Source: Eunapius fragilis
Lineage: Eukaryota > Porifera > Demospongiae > Spongillida > Spongillidae
NCBI GenBank assembly: GCA_963681505.1
Contig: OY811983.1
Coordinates: forward strand, 5,822,590 to 5,886,589
Reading direction: 5' to 3'
DNA length: 64,000 nt
The notes beneath the pieces were generated by a model. It ran no database searches, was not told where the DNA came from, and saw only the letters and a program-made list of their open reading frames with translations. The position numbers and the translations under genes were made by a program. Below, in pieces: positions 13,033 through 25,073 of this stretch; within the stretch, counting starts at the first letter, position 1, and every line of letters begins with the position of its first letter.

Positions 13033-14360
13033 TTTGCCATGGTAACTGTTATAATGGATCATAAAATCACCTCACCAAAAGCAAGCTCCACCTTGTGAGG
13101 TGACTATATTTGCATGTACATGTACCTGTACAATTTACACAAGGTCACACCTTCACTTCAATATACCACATGTACATATGTGCACACACCCCACCCACAG
13201 TATCTAAACATTCCCAAACATTTCACACACCCTGCAGATAAGTGTACAGGCACAAACAACCTTGTGACAATTGTGCATCTAAAGATGTGACCAACCTTTC
13301 CTTCTCCCCACACCCCCACACCCACCCCCACCCCCACACACACACACACTTACTGCTTTAATTTAGGATCCTTCATGGCCCGACTGGAGACATGAGGGCC
13401 ACCTGGAACACTGTTCACAAATCTGTGCAAAAAGGTTACGGATGGTTTAGCTCCTTCAGTGCACCATAATAATTTGCAGCATACAGAGAAGGTTGAAATT
13501 TGCCCACTGAACACATGAATATACACATGCACGCACATGTACACATGTACGTAAAACCTGCTGGTATACAGCACTCAAACGTTTATGTAGCTGGGGCATC
13601 TACAATATATTGCAGGCATTTCCGAAACATTTGGACTAATAAATAATTAGAGCTGGTGACAATAGGACCAATGTACAAATGGTGATGTAATTATTTTGGT
13701 TGTACTCCTTCCTTTTTTGGAAGGGGGGGAGTCAGACATGTGCAATGGATTCATACATGCCATGATATGAAATGCATGGTGTGGGTTTATTAATATCATC
13801 AGCATGCAAAAGCATTAACTACCGGAATTCTCAGTTGGTTCGCATCAAAGTCATTGGACCAGATATTGAGAGGTTAACAACTGTGACCTTAAAAGGTGTG
13901 TGGAGGGACCATGTGTGTGTAGGAACCATGTGTGTGTGTGTGAAGGGACCATGTGTGTGTAGGAACCATGTGTGTGTGTGTGAAGGGACCATGTGTGAGT
14001 GTGTGGAGGGACCATGTGTGAGTGTGTGGAGGGACCATGTGTGAGTGTGTGGAGGGACCATGTGTGAGTGTGTGGAGGGACCATGTGTGTGTAGGAACCA
14101 TGTGTGAGTGTGTGTAGGAACCATGTGTGTGTGTGTGTGTGTGTAGGGACCATGTGTGAGTGTGTGGAGGGACCATGTAAGTGTGTGTGGAGGGACCATG
14201 TGTGCGCGTGTGGTGGAACGATATGTGTGTGTGTGTGGAGGAACCATGTGTGTGTGTGTGGAGGGACCATGTGTGTGTATGGTGGGACCATGTGTGTGTG
14301 TGTGTGGGTGTGTGTGTGTGTGGTGGGACCATGTGTGTGTGTGTGTGTGTGGTGGGACCA

Positions 14361-14392
<32 letters not shown>

Positions 14393-14403
14393 CGGAGGGA
14401 CCA

Positions 14404-14449
<46 letters not shown>

Positions 14450-15391
14450 TGCGGAGGGACCATGTGTGTGGTGGGACCATATACACCAGCATAGGTGATC
14501 TATCATAGATCTACCATATGTTAAGGCATAATCATAGCTCAGTAGTGTGGTTAGAGAGAAGGAGGGGGGAGGAGATAACTGATCTATGTGGTGTGTGATT
14601 ATTAAGAGATCAAAGTGACAAAAATGGTATAGGGGTGTGGTCATCAGCCCATCAAGGTTTTAAAAGCAATGTGAGGGTGTGTGAGTAAAGATCTGGGTGC
14701 TTGCATTGGGTGTCATATAGACAACTTGAGTTGGTAAATCAAAACAAGAATGTGAAGAGGATTTGGAGTGGATGTCCAATATGAGTCCTCAGGTTTTTCC
14801 GTCTAACTGTCTTACCAGTAACTGCAAGGTGTAGGAAGCATGTGTATGTGTGTGCCTTGTCTGTCAAAAGCCAACCATAGGTGGACTACCATAGGAGAAG
14901 TATGTAACTCCCTTTGTAACAATATCTCAAATTAAAAAAATGTGTACAATGCTTATATTTCAACTCTATCAATGCCCCCCCCCCCTCCCCACACACACAC
15001 TGAACACATATCCTTCCTCATCAATAATATATTAGGCCCAACAGTTGTTCATTCTGAATCTTTCTAAAAAAACAGGACAAGTGAGATGTAGGCATGGCCA
15101 CATATACACATACTGTGTCGAGAATAGTCCTCCAAAGTCTAAGTGCATTCAGAAGGGGAATACCCCTTACACCTCTGCATAAGGTACATCAAGGGGGATA
15201 CCCCTTACACCTCTGCATAAGGTACATCAAGGTGGATACCCCTTACTCCCCTAAGTATGAGGATCTGCATCAAGGGAAGATCCCCTTACATCCCTTATCC
15301 ATCATGCTGATGAAGACAAACCAACTGGGTGTATCACCACTTACATGTTCTCTTCTTCTTCTTCCGAAGACTCCAATCCCAACAAACGAAC

Positions 15392-15443
<52 letters not shown>

Positions 15444-16465
15444 ACAGTGGGGCACAACACACACACACACACACACACATACACACACAATGGAGACAAC
15501 TGTAAAACTTACAAGTCAAAATGTTACAAGACCTATAGTATGTAAAACTATCCATGTGTAATACTCTACCCTCACACCTATCCCCTGCCCCATCTTCCCC
15601 TCCTCGCACAACATATCCCTCCTGCCCCACCCTCCCCTCCTCACACCTCTCCTGCCCCACCCTCCCCTCCTCATACAACCTCTCCCTCCTGCCCACCCTC
15701 CCCTCCTCACACCTCTCCTGCCCCACCCTCCCCTCCTCACACAATCTCTCCCTCCCTGTACACCAGCACTTATGAACAATACATATACATTCAGAAGTAC
15801 CGCAAGGTGTCAATGCCCCCAAGCCCCCTCCCTCACCCCCAGCAATAATGGTTCGTGTTTAGACGATTGTATTTCCGTAATGGCGAACGCTTTTGCGAAC
15901 CTTACAAACAATTACAGTAAGCACCATGGCACTCGTACACCATGGCACCCCTACACCATGGCACTCCTACACCATGACACCCCTACACCATGGCACTCCT
16001 ACACCATGACACTCCTACACCATGACACTCCTACACCATGACACTCCTACATGATTTAACTAAAAGGTACACAGACCCATTCAAAGTTATGGAGCTACGC
16101 ACATTTAAACATGATCTATTTATTTAGGTTGGGGAGGGGAGCTTATAACAAGCTTCATAACAAAAGAAGAACCTCTCAACATGACACCATAAAGCAGTAA
16201 GAGAGGCCACCATGGGTGAGGGTGTGTGTGTGTGGGTGGAGGAACAGTAAGGGGTGAGGGGATGCCAGTAGGAGTAAGGGGTAATGGGGCATGGACAGTA
16301 GGGCTGAGAGGGTCGGGTGGGTAGGAAGATATTAAGTAGGAGGAGGGCAGACATGCATACAGTATGCACACTCACACAAGCACACTCACACACATTGTAT
16401 ACACATCCACACACACACACACAACACACCAGTCACACTCACACTCACATACACCAGTCATACAC

Positions 16466-16558
<93 letters not shown>

Positions 16559-16687
16559 TAACAGCATCGTTGCGCGCGCGAGCACATGGCCAAACATGAG
16601 CATATCATATGCACCACCCTATTACAAAACACAAAGCAATACCTTATCCTTGTCCGCAGCAGCTCCGCGTTTGAACTTCGGCGGCAT
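7703..16687 (-). CDS. VAMP4: VAMP4-like R-SNARE (synaptobrevin family)
   Basis: A vesicle SNARE expected to act in trans-Golgi/endosomal membrane fusion. Six exons join in frame: 16643-16687, 15345-15391, 13354-13422, 10304-10404, 8172-8251 and 7703-7765, giving 134 aa, close to VAMP4 (~141). The start MPPKFKR is the same as I recall for vertebrate VAMP4. An acidic patch (ESSEEEEEN, residues ~22-30) sits where VAMP4 has its acidic Golgi-sorting region. The SNARE motif covers ~55-110, with the central Arg in [14 protein letters not shown], followed by a juxtamembrane KLWWQQCK and a C-terminal Ile/Val membrane anchor ending GML. Intron 5 starts with GC (CAAG|GCAAGT). Intron 3 carries an 875-bp transposable element and satellites; intron 1 ends in (GT)n before its AG. 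The start codon lies 96 bp from the divergent glutaredoxin-like gene. Confidence 0.9.
7875..8160. repeat. minisatellite in VAMP4 intron 5
   Basis: Tandem CCCCCTGCAGGTCACCCCAA-type units of about 20-23 bp, with a ~42-bp higher variant containing CCCAGATCACC. They fill most of the 406-bp intron immediately after its GC-type donor. The overlapping open frames are compositional. Confidence 0.9.
10485..10720. repeat. diverged 21/42-bp satellite array in VAMP4 intron 3
   Basis: Same family as the arrays at 1-4938 (GTGACAAGCACACC and GTGACAACCACACCCT motifs). It is mostly built of the single 21-bp half-unit, including four near-identical GTGACAACCACACCCTACTGC copies. Confidence 0.9.
10839..11713. 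mobile_element. non-autonomous DNA transposon, 875 bp, perfect 30-bp TIRs
   Basis: The first 30 bases (10839-10868, starting CAGAGATAATATATAGAGGG) are exactly the reverse complement of the last 30 (11684-11713). GTCCCAT flanks both ends (10832-10838 and 11714-11720) as a 7-bp direct repeat. CAG at the termini resembles hAT elements, whose target duplications are normally 8 bp, so the superfamily is uncertain. The longest open frame inside is ~64 codons, so no transposase. It sits in a CCATCCCCTCCCCACCCTGTCA minisatellite within VAMP4 intron 3. Identical TIRs suggest recent activity. Confidence 0.92.
11721..12305. repeat. minisatellite, CCATCCCCTCCCCACCCTGTCAC unit
   Basis: About 25 imperfect copies of a ~23-bp pyrimidine-rich unit. 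The same repeat occurs left of the transposon at ~10735-10838, so the 875-bp element split one array. Confidence 0.9.
12306..13115. repeat. fourth, diverged copy of the 5' spacer block, with (CA)n
   Basis: Matches spacer sequence at ~5020-5490 (shared CCCCAGGAA, CACCCTGGACAGTTGTCA and GACACTAGGATA blocks), followed by the segment shared with 5990-6170. A (CA)n tract of ~90 bp lies at 12937-13030. The block is within VAMP4 intron 3. I see no exon in it. Confidence 0.8.
13895..14475. repeat. GT-rich minisatellite in VAMP4 intron 2
   Basis: Tandem units of (GT)n(GA)GG(A/G)ACCATGTGTG, 17-40 bp long with variable GT length, ending in longer (GT)n runs. Several long open frames exist on both strands here and are artefacts of the dinucleotide repeat. 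Confidence 0.9.
15392..16560. repeat. microsatellite-rich VAMP4 intron 1
   Basis: (CA)n at ~15393-15490 abuts exon 2. A pyrimidine-rich minisatellite (CCCCACCCTCCCCTCCTCAC) occupies ~15570-15750. An (ACACCATGGCACTCCT)n 16-bp tandem repeat lies at ~15920-16050, and (CA)n at ~16390-16558. On the minus strand the (GT)n at 15393-15436 replaces a polypyrimidine tract before the exon-2 acceptor. Confidence 0.85.
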
Positions 16688-16783
16688 GATGCTAACACTT
16701 CGTAAGGTGCGTTCTGTATAGAATGCAATGCTGAGTGTATTTACGATTACGTATTAAAGCTAGCCGAGCCACGCCTACTATAT
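16688..16783. promoter_or_regulatory. short bidirectional promoter region
   Basis: Only 96 bp separate the VAMP4-like ATG (minus, 16687) from the first in-frame ATG of the glutaredoxin-like gene (plus, 16784). Promoters and 5' UTRs of the two must overlap or lie within the genes. No TATA box is evident. Confidence 0.6.
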
Positions 16784-17606
16784 ATGGCTATGTTTCCTAT
16801 GCATGTGACGAGGGTATTAGCCCATTTCAGGGCCGGCAGGGGATTGTCGAGCACAGCTTCGAAACTTCCTGTGCTAACTTTCTTTACAAAGAAAAATGTA
16901 AGGCCTTCTGCGGCGTTTTAATTGGAATTGGAACTCAGGGTTTTTCTATACTTAGGAACCGTGCTCGCTTTGTGACGATGCTAAAGAGATTTTGAAGAAA
17001 TATCGTTCTTTGGTAAAGTTTATTAGGCTAAGGTCATGGATAATTTGCACCTGTTGTAGGCTGAACGATAGCTTAGCTACAAGTATACATTGTCCTTACA
17101 TTATGTCAAGCTATTTTGTATTCCGACCCACCTGTGATTCTATCAAGAAACACATAACATGGGTACCCACCTGTGGTTCTATCAAGGAACACACCACATG
17201 GGTACCCACCTGTGGTTCTATCAAGGAACACACACTACATGGGTGGTTCTATCACCCACCTGTGGTTCTATCAAGGAACACACCACATGGGTACCCACCT
17301 GTGGTTCTATCAAGGAACACACACACACCACATGGGTACCCACATATGGTTCTAGCAATTTGGAACACTCCACATGGGTACCCACATATGGTTCTACTCC
17401 ACCCACCTGTGGGCTTGAGGAAGTAACACACCACATTGGTCCATATGCTTGCACTTTGCACAGCCTATATTTTTAGACTTACTTGACTAAAGTGATCTGG
17501 GAATGAAGAATTGCTGTTACAGTTAGACCCCCACAAGCGCCCTGATTATTGAGGTGTCCACACCTCAGGGGTTCCAAATCTATGTAATTCCATGGAGTTT
17601 CAACCT

Positions 17607-17655
<49 letters not shown>

Positions 17656-19418
17656 CACTGTTAGATGTCCATATTTCAGTGGTGTTTTGTGCAAGAGGAC
17701 TCTGTTACACACCCGTGGTGTGTGATTTTTATGTGGCAATCTCAAAAAAAAAAAATCCTGTGATGCATTTAACTTACAAGCCATACATGTTTGTAGTCTG
17801 CAATATCCTCTACAAAGATTATTCTAACAAGCCAGCTAACTATTGTTACCCTTCCCAAGCCCAAACAACAATCCTTGATTGCTCTAATGGATCCTTGCTG
17901 CCCTAGGGTTTATGGACTTCTTTTCTATTGCTTTACATACTTCTGAATGAACAGTTCTCCTTCTAATGCATACCAAAATTGGGCAGCCTGTAAAGGGTAC
18001 AGAATTTTTTGCTTGCAGCACTAGCATTTCTCTTCTTTTTGATTATACTCTAGTGGGACATTTTAAAAAAACCATTTCGTGTACAAGTGTACATATAGGT
18101 GTGCTCAATATCTTTATTACCCGTGTTGTGTGTGTTCTCTGCATGTGAGTAACAACTCATGTGTGCTCTCTGTGATGTAACAGCCCATGTGTGTTCTCTG
18201 CATGTGAGTAACAGCCCATGTGTGCTCTCTGTGATGTAACAGCCCATGTGTGCTCTCTGTGAGGTAACAGCCCCTGTGTGCTCTCTGTGATGTAACAGCC
18301 TGTGTGCTCTCTGTGATGTAACAGCCCATGTGTGCTCTCTGTGATGTAACAGCCCATGTGTGCTCTCTGTGATGTAACAGCCCATGTGTGCTCTCTGTGA
18401 TGTAACAGCCCATGTGTGTTCTCTGTGATGTAACAGCCCATGTGTGCTCTCTGGTGATGTAACAGCCCATGTGTGCTCTCTGTGATGTAACAGCCCATGT
18501 GTGTTCTCTGTGATGTAACAGCCCATGTGTGCTCTCTGTGATGTAACAGCCCATCTGTGCTCTCTGGTGACTGCCCTCAGGGAGTGACGCTCTCAGTGTG
18601 CAGCAGGCTGGCATCGAAGAGAGGCCACACACAACTCCTGCTTTTGATTTACACTTAGTTTTCACCTGCCATCTGTGGGGAAGCTGTTGGGCTCCTCCCC
18701 ACCACATATGTACAGTCAGTGCTCTGCCAAACGGATGCAAGCAGAATTATACACACACTTAACACCATCTTCTGACGCTAGATGCAACGACAGTTGCGCT
18801 TCCTAAGATGGGCAATTGTCCAACAGTGACCCTTTTTAGAATAGGTCCTTGTGTGGGGTGTGTTTGCCTCTGTTTTTTTGTTTGTTTGCGTGCCTCCACC
18901 TTTATCTCACAGCCTTAAAGGCTCCATACTCCCACTGGGAGTGTGACCACATGTGACCGCATGCAGCACTCTGTTGAATAAGTTATGTAAAGTGATAATT
19001 GTGGTTCAGAGTTTGCTGCGTGCCTGTGTTGTTGTTGTACAGGGGTGGTATCTATGGAGAGGTGGAGGGAGGTAGTGACATTAGAGGGGTTGGTATTACA
19101 AGAGGTAAGAGAGATATATTGTATCTGGAGAAGGGGGTGTCAGAGAGGTGAAATAATGGTGGAGTATGAGCAGTAAGACAAGGTGAAGGGGTTAGGGTCA
19201 TTGCATTTGCACTTTGTTCATTCCCATCCTTCATTCCCTCCCTCTCCACCCAGTTTGTCTTTGAAGAGAAGTACATAGATGTTCCTGAAAACAAGGAGTG
19301 GTTCGAGAAGTACAAATATCATATTCCTGTGATCCATCTTAATGGACAATTTCTGATGAAGCATCGGGTGAATGAGAAGCTATTACAAGAGGCACTCCAC
19401 CCAATAGTATCAAAGTAA
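16784..19418 (+). CDS. C5orf63-type glutaredoxin-like protein
   Basis: Three exons join in phase 0: 16784-16897, 16956-17012 and 19254-19418, giving 111 aa, near the size of vertebrate C5orf63. The N-terminus is Arg-rich and low in acidic residues (VTRVLAHFRAGRGLSS), as in a mitochondrial targeting peptide. Then follow LPVLTFFTK (first strand), PCSLCDDAKEIL with a CxxC centre at the thioredoxin-fold active site, and IPVIHLNGQFLMKHRVN, whose cis-Pro loop and last strand match that family. The molecular function of the family is poorly known; redox or iron-sulfur roles are only inference. ATGs at 16784, 16790 and 16799 share the frame. The 2.2-kb second intron contains three repeat blocks. The stop lies 159 bp from the convergent T-box stop. 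Confidence 0.88.
17130..17430. repeat. minisatellite in the glutaredoxin-like gene intron 2
   Basis: About 7 copies of a ~38-bp unit containing ACATGGGTACCCACCTGTGG and TTCTATCAAGGAACACACC. Open frames on both strands are incidental. Confidence 0.9.
17609..17654. repeat. T10 then G~36 homopolymer tract
   Basis: A run of T immediately followed by a run of about 36 G, the longest pure G run in this region, within intron 2 of the glutaredoxin-like gene. Its exact length is unreliable in any assembly. Confidence 0.85.
18125..18565. repeat. 28-bp minisatellite
   Basis: About 15 tandem copies of GATGTAACAGCCCATGTGTG plus CTCTCTGT, with single-base variants. Located in intron 2 of the glutaredoxin-like gene. 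Confidence 0.92.
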
Positions 19419-19577
19419 GGTATCAGAACTCACATCATTCAAAAAAAAGAACATTGACAATTGAAGGAAAATAGAACAACGAAAAAAAAACCATGCTGCA
19501 ATGTTATTAGGTATGTAATAATACATGAGTCAGTCAGGTCTCAAAAAGTTCTCTAATGCGTTGGGAGGGGATATATT

Positions 19578-22124
19578 TTAAGAGTCGTGGTGTGTCTCTG
19601 TCTTTGGTATCAGCTGATGGAATGATGGCAGCATCTTGATGCCCATGCTTGTGCCGTACGAGGTGTAGCCGACTCCCGGGGACTGAAGCTGGAGGGGCTG
19701 GTGCAGCCTGCCGCTGAGAATGGCTGCCGTGTAGGGTCCCTTTGTTGTCGAGGGAGACATGGACGCGTTGGAGCACATGCCCCCCCCTAGCTGACGGAAC
19801 TGGGAGGGGGAGGTGTCCCCGTGGCTGTAGGGGTACAGGTTCGGCGTCATGGGGCTGATGTTTGGAGAGTACATCATCCGCGGAGAGATGGGAGGGGACT
19901 CCGTCGCCAGACGAGACATGTTCCAGTGCAGCTTGCTGGGGTCCGACAGTCCGGTTAACGAGGGGGACGTGTGGCAACCTTCAGCAGAATGTGTGTGTTT
20001 GTGTGAGCAGAAGTTGCGCAGCCATATGAGCTCATTGTTGCATTTTGCAAAAAAATTCACATGCGAGCAGCTAATTTTAAATAGAATACACACACTACTG
20101 GGAGCAGGAAGCAGTTGAGGATATTAATTGTAAAGCCAGTAGTACTACATAGGAACACTAGTGGGATAATCACATATACTCCTCCCCCCTGTTGAAAGAA
20201 CCCTTATTGGTGTGTGTCCCCTCTCCCTGGGCATTTAACACCTCTGCCCCAGGATGAGAGTGATAAAGACTTTGGAGACACAAGGCTGGCATTCTTTTTT
20301 TTTTTTTTTTGTACACCCTAATATGGGTGCAGGGGTACTTACCACCTGTGGAAGTAGAGAGCTGGTGCCTGTAACCCTGAGTCGCAGCGTAGGAGGTGTT
20401 CTCCCACGATCCGAAGGTTGACGAGAACTGGGGGATAGGGGTGTGCTGGTAGGTTGGACCAGGCATATGTCCTGCTCCAATGATCTGGCCTGAAGAACCA
20501 GGTAGCGTAGCTTTTGAGGACATGAAAAGAAAAAGTATATATATATTATTGAAATTGCAGTCTGGAGTTGTTATACAACAATCCCCTCCCCCACCCCAAT
20601 AGGATGGTGCTTGGTAATGTACTTTTAATCAACGTGACCTACCTTGACCGTCAGCTGTGATGTAGAGGTCACGTGGGTAGGAGTGGATCAGTGGGGAGGA
20701 AGGCGGCCATGCATTAACAATTCCTTGGTAGCCATAGTTACTATTGTTTGCAGGCGAAAGGGGATGATGGTGGTAGGTGAGGGTAAATGCACGTGCATCT
20801 GTGTAACTTACGGTTCTTGTTCAGCAGAATTGTCCCTAAATGCTTTAGCAAAGGGGTTGTGGTCAATCTTAAGTTGTGTGACCTTAAGGAGAGGGAAGAA
20901 AAAATGAATCAAACTCACAGTTCACAAATGGAGAAGTGATATGTTTATTATTTGGGACATTCATACATACCTGGTCATTCTGGTAGGCGGTGACAGCTAT
21001 AAAGGAGCACTCAGGAAAGTCCTGAGTGTGGATAATAGTCGAAGTTTTCTTCCCAGTAAACTTGTGGACAATAATTCTTGGGGTGTACTTATGCATGGAA
21101 TTGAGGGCCACCTAGAAAAAAAAGTATTTTTAAGGTGATTGAAGATGATGCAGCAATCAACCTAATGCTCTAATTAGATTAGATCATCGTGGTCTTTTAC
21201 TCACATGAGCCCTCTTGTTCCCTTTGTTGTTGGTCAGTTTGATCTTCTTGAATGTCACCTTGCTGGACATCCAATGCTTCCCGCTGGCGGGTGAGTCCGG
21301 GTGGGTGAACTTGAGCAGTTCCTCGTTGTGAACGTCGCCCTTGCTCACCACTACCCACTTGGAGTTGAGGTACTTGTACCTGTTGTTGCCCGCTGCAGAC
21401 ATCTCGGCGGTCAGTCCGTATTTGCCTTCTGGCTCGAGGCCAGCGACGCTCACCACCAGTGCGGGAAACATCCTCCTGTTATCGTGTATCAAAGGCATGG
21501 GAGGAAGAAGAAAAAATAAATAAATAAATCGAAGTAAAATATGTAGCTCGAAAAAGCATCGAATTAAATTACACTCCAGTCAATACTTGTTCCTCACACA
21601 TAATTTCCCGCGCTAAACCATTACCTTCCCGCCTTGGTTATAATCATCTCGGTTCCCACTGCGTTGAACCGGTGCCATAGGTCGGCCCCTTCTAGGATGA
21701 TCTGTATCCGGCTGTCCTTGACGTCGACCTTGCCGGCGGCCGCAGCAGCGGGAGCGCAACTCTCCGGCGGGGTCGGTTCGCACTGCACCTCCGAGTCCCC
21801 GTCGTTTTGTGACGGAGCCCGCGGGGTTGACCCCGCCTCGCTACTGCAGTTCATCTCCTCCCTCTGGTCGGTCCACTCCAGCTCCCCCATCTCCTCGCTC
21901 ACGCACGTCGACTGCGAGGCGGGTATTCCGTATCCCCGTCCTACTCCTCCTCCGCCTCCAGACGTCTGCACGGTGTAGCTCTTGGCACCCACGGCTGCAA
22001 CGGACGAGCAGCAGGACGTTATGTCTTCAATCACCAGGCCATCTTGCGGGTCCGAGCGGGGGCTGGAATCCTCCCAACATGATGCGTTTTGCACCTCAAT
22101 TATGGCAGGCGATATTTTATCCAT
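19578..22124 (-). CDS. T-box transcription factor, gene 1
   Basis: Sequence-specific nuclear DNA-binding protein. Seven exons join in frame: 21625-22124, 21205-21475, 20971-21111, 20812-20882, 20643-20740, 20343-20510 and 19578-19978, giving 549 aa. The T-box spans ~140-320: LWHRFNAVGTEMIITKAGRR, MFPALVVSVAGL, HPDSPASGKHWM, KLTNNKGNKRAH, LNSMHKYTPRI, FIAVTAYQND and the DNA-contacting KIDHNPFAKAFRD. The intron after the TKAGR codon is a classic T-box intron. The C-terminal half is Pro/Ser/Tyr-rich, as in a transactivation region. Start chosen at the first ATG (MDKISPAI); the frame is open a little further upstream without an ATG. Subfamily is unresolved, with mixed Brachyury- and Tbr-like residues. 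It lies head-to-head with T-box gene 2. Confidence 0.92.
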
Positions 22125-22720
22125 ATTCGTACCGCGGTCACCTCGTAGACAGGTTGTATCACACAAATGAAAATATTAGCCACAATCGAGCGATAAACAG
22201 GCAGCTGAATTCGATAGGCCACAGTTCTAAAACGCTAAACTGAACACCTCGGAGTGTAAAAATATAGGTAGGCATTGTCACCTTATAGTGGCTTCCCGGT
22301 TTTACGCATGCGCGGCGCGGGTCCCCTCTGGCGGGTTATGTATACCACTAGCTTTCGGTACAGCGTGCACATCTTATTAGCAAACCCGGAAATATAATGG
22401 ATATAAATTGCATGTAGAAGTTTTTCAGAAACACCGCGCCGATGATAACGCACGTGCGATGTGATTCACACAGACAACACTAAGGCCCGACGCATACTCC
22501 GCCGATAAGTTTCACACTTCACATACTCATTATTATGGATACACGCATGCCCGGTACGCTGCGTACATAAGATACATAACTGCAGGTTAGCTATGGGTTT
22601 GGCATAAAATTAACGTCGCAGGCGCAAACTTTGCTTAGCTGCTCTGTTTAGCAGCCCGTTGTACCTGTTTACAACTGCGAGCATTGCTGTTGATTCTCAC
22701 ATAGTGAGCTATGAAATTCC
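22125..22720. promoter_or_regulatory. bidirectional promoter region between two T-box genes
   Basis: 596 bp between the ATG of T-box gene 1 (minus) and the upstream ATG of T-box gene 2 (plus). The interval is richer in CpG than its surroundings (GCATGCGCGGCGCGG at ~22306). No TATA box or T-half-site pair was identified with confidence. It must contain both promoters unless further non-coding exons exist. Confidence 0.65.
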
Positions 22721-24189
22721 ATGGCATGGACCGGCAAATCAGGTTGGCCTGAAAGCGGAGCTCCCACTTGTCACCGGCGCCGTGCTAATGAATGCAACCG
22801 TTCCGAAGCCTACGCGCGTCCCCCTAGGAATTGCGGGGAGCCTGATACACAAAACACAATAACAGTGGCCGACACACACATAATCGAAAGCTTGTATGCG
22901 TTCCGCGAGACGTCGACTCCTGCTATGAGCAATAGTCCGGAGAGCCTTCAGGAACTTCCGCAGCCATTCGACATCTCCACTGCGGTTTCGCTTGCTCTCC
23001 GCTTCAACTCGCCCTGCTCCACCGTGGGCAGTTTATCCGATTTTCACCATCATCAAATCAATTGTACGGTGAACAGGTCAAGCGATGAGTGGTACGGTCA
23101 TCCCACGAAGTCCGCGCAAGCTCTATCTACGGAGATGATCCTGCCGCCGAGCAGTTACGTGGGATCGATGGAGGGGATGCACTACCAGATGCAACTTGAC
23201 GCTTGGTCGGACAGCACGACATTAAGCACTGACGACATATTTGAAACCGAGGCGGAACAGCTGGATAGTTTTTGTAAGTACCTCGACAGCACAGGGGACG
23301 AAGACATTTCAGAAGTACTGATCCCTTCGCCACCTCCTCATGACCAGCAACACGATTACCTGCGTCAGCAAGCGGTCCATTTCCGACATAACCAGCAACA
23401 GCAGGCGCTTCACAAGAAGAAGAAGAGGTTGAGTAGTTCGGCTCACTACGCGGGGGGTTCAGTTCACTACACGGCGGGTTGTACGGATGACCCTCTGGAA
23501 AAGCTGCATGGCATCCAACCGCTACGACTGCTCGAACCCGAGCCCGTCGTAAAATGTCTGTGGAAGGTAGAACTGGCCAACTGGGATCTATGGCAAGCGT
23601 TTGATCAGATAGGCACCGAGATGGTAATTACGAAGAACGGGAGGTCAGTTTGTGTACGGCTTCGAAGGACATATTTTTTTGACCCTTTATCCCCATCCCA
23701 TGTAGGCGAATGTTCCCTTCCCTGTCGTACTCACTGTCTAAGCTTCAGCCTGAGAATTCGTACAGCATAAAACTTAACATTCTGCCAGTCGACAGCAGAA
23801 GATACAAGTTTTTGCAGACAGAGTGGGTTCCTGTTGGCAGAGCTGACAAAAAATCGGTGTACAAGGAGTACGTCCATCCTGATTCGCCAAATGCAGGAAG
23901 CTTTTGGATGGAAAAACCGATAACGTTTAAGCTTGTCAAGCTAACAAATAACAAAAGCACCACGTACAGTGATCAGGTACAGATCATACTAGTCTGGGCA
24001 CGAGCGTAGTAAATGCCCTTTGATTACAGATGATTCTGAATTCAATGCAAAAGTACCAGCCTGTGTTGAGGGTGACATGTGAGACGGATGGAATGACACA
24101 AAACTTTCGTTTTCCAGAGACCACATTCATAGCTGTCACAGCATATCAGAATCACAGTGTAAGCATGCAGAATTAGCAAATGCACAAAT

Positions 24190-24252
<63 letters not shown>

Positions 24253-25026
24253 ATACACAGATGCATGCATAGCAAACACATATTGTATAGTACACACACG
24301 AAATTCGGACGCATATTTCTCATCTCATGCCTCTATTAATTGCAGATTACTCAACTTAAAATTGAAAACAATCCCTATGCAAGAGCTTTCCGCGAGTCCA
24401 TCCCATCTGATGGAAATGCACCAGAGAGAAAAGGAGGACACTGCAAGCGAAATGAAACCCAACAGAAACAGCAGGGACAAGCCACCCCATCCAAGATACC
24501 ACTCTCTCCCACACAGATGCCTGCTGAAGCCATTCCCAATCCCAGCACAACCAGCAGGGAACAAGGTCTGCATACATAAGTTAGACATATGTGAAGCAAT
24601 AATAGGGAGTGAAGGCAAAGAGCGTGCATTTTAAGTAAATCCTTTTTTTTTTTTTTTTTTTTGCTAAGCCACTGATAAACATGCAGTGTTTATCCAGTAC
24701 TTTATCACTATGTATTTGCAGGATCTAACGGTTCTGACAACAGCCCCATCACTACTCTCCTGCAAAGCGAGGCTGACATCATCAAGGACGCCGAATATGA
24801 CTGCCATCTCAACTTCTGGACGGACGACGACGACAGCATCTACAACCCAACCCTCCTCACCCCGCCTATGTTGGCATCCTCATTCTCTGACACTTACCTC
24901 CCTCAGTCATCCAACGTGGACCTGGAGACAGCTGTGAGCATGGACAGCCCCCTTGGGGAACATCTCAACGCCAGCTTTATTGTCGATGTTGAGTCGGTGG
25001 ATGACGATGTGTTTGAATTATCCTAA
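22721..25026 (+). CDS. T-box transcription factor, gene 2 (divergent)
   Basis: Five exons join in frame: 22721-23643, 23706-23976, 24030-24158, 24346-24565 and 24722-25026, giving 615 aa from the first ATG. An ATG at 22925 has a better context (G at -3) and would give 547 aa; the stretch before it reads like untranslated sequence. The T-box covers ~276-460: LWQAFDQIGTEMVITKNGRR, a diverged MFPSLSYSLSKL, VHPDSPNAGSFWM, KLTNN, LNSMQKYQPVL, FIAVTAYQNHS and KIENNPYARAFRE. Tyr replaces the usual Phe in NPFA. Exon 2 is 271 bp with the same phases as its counterpart in gene 1. The N-terminal ~275 residues are Ser/Gln/His-rich; the C-terminus is acidic (DDDD, DVESVDDDVFE). Subfamily unresolved. An AATAAA lies at 25176. 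Confidence 0.9.
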
Positions 25027-25073
25027 CAAGCCACAACATATCAAGTTCCACTTTCATTTGAGCAATCATCACT

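Noticed and set aside
12746-13098. Cys/Val- and Thr/His-repeat frames
   Set aside because: Direct translations of (CA)n/(GT)n.
13831-14644. Overlapping 200-250-codon frames rich in His/Thr or Cys/Val
   Set aside because: Translations of a (GT)n-based minisatellite; all frames are equally open.
21634-22243. Plus-strand frames opposite the first T-box exon
   Set aside because: GC-rich shadow frames over a coding exon with clear T-box homology on the other strand.
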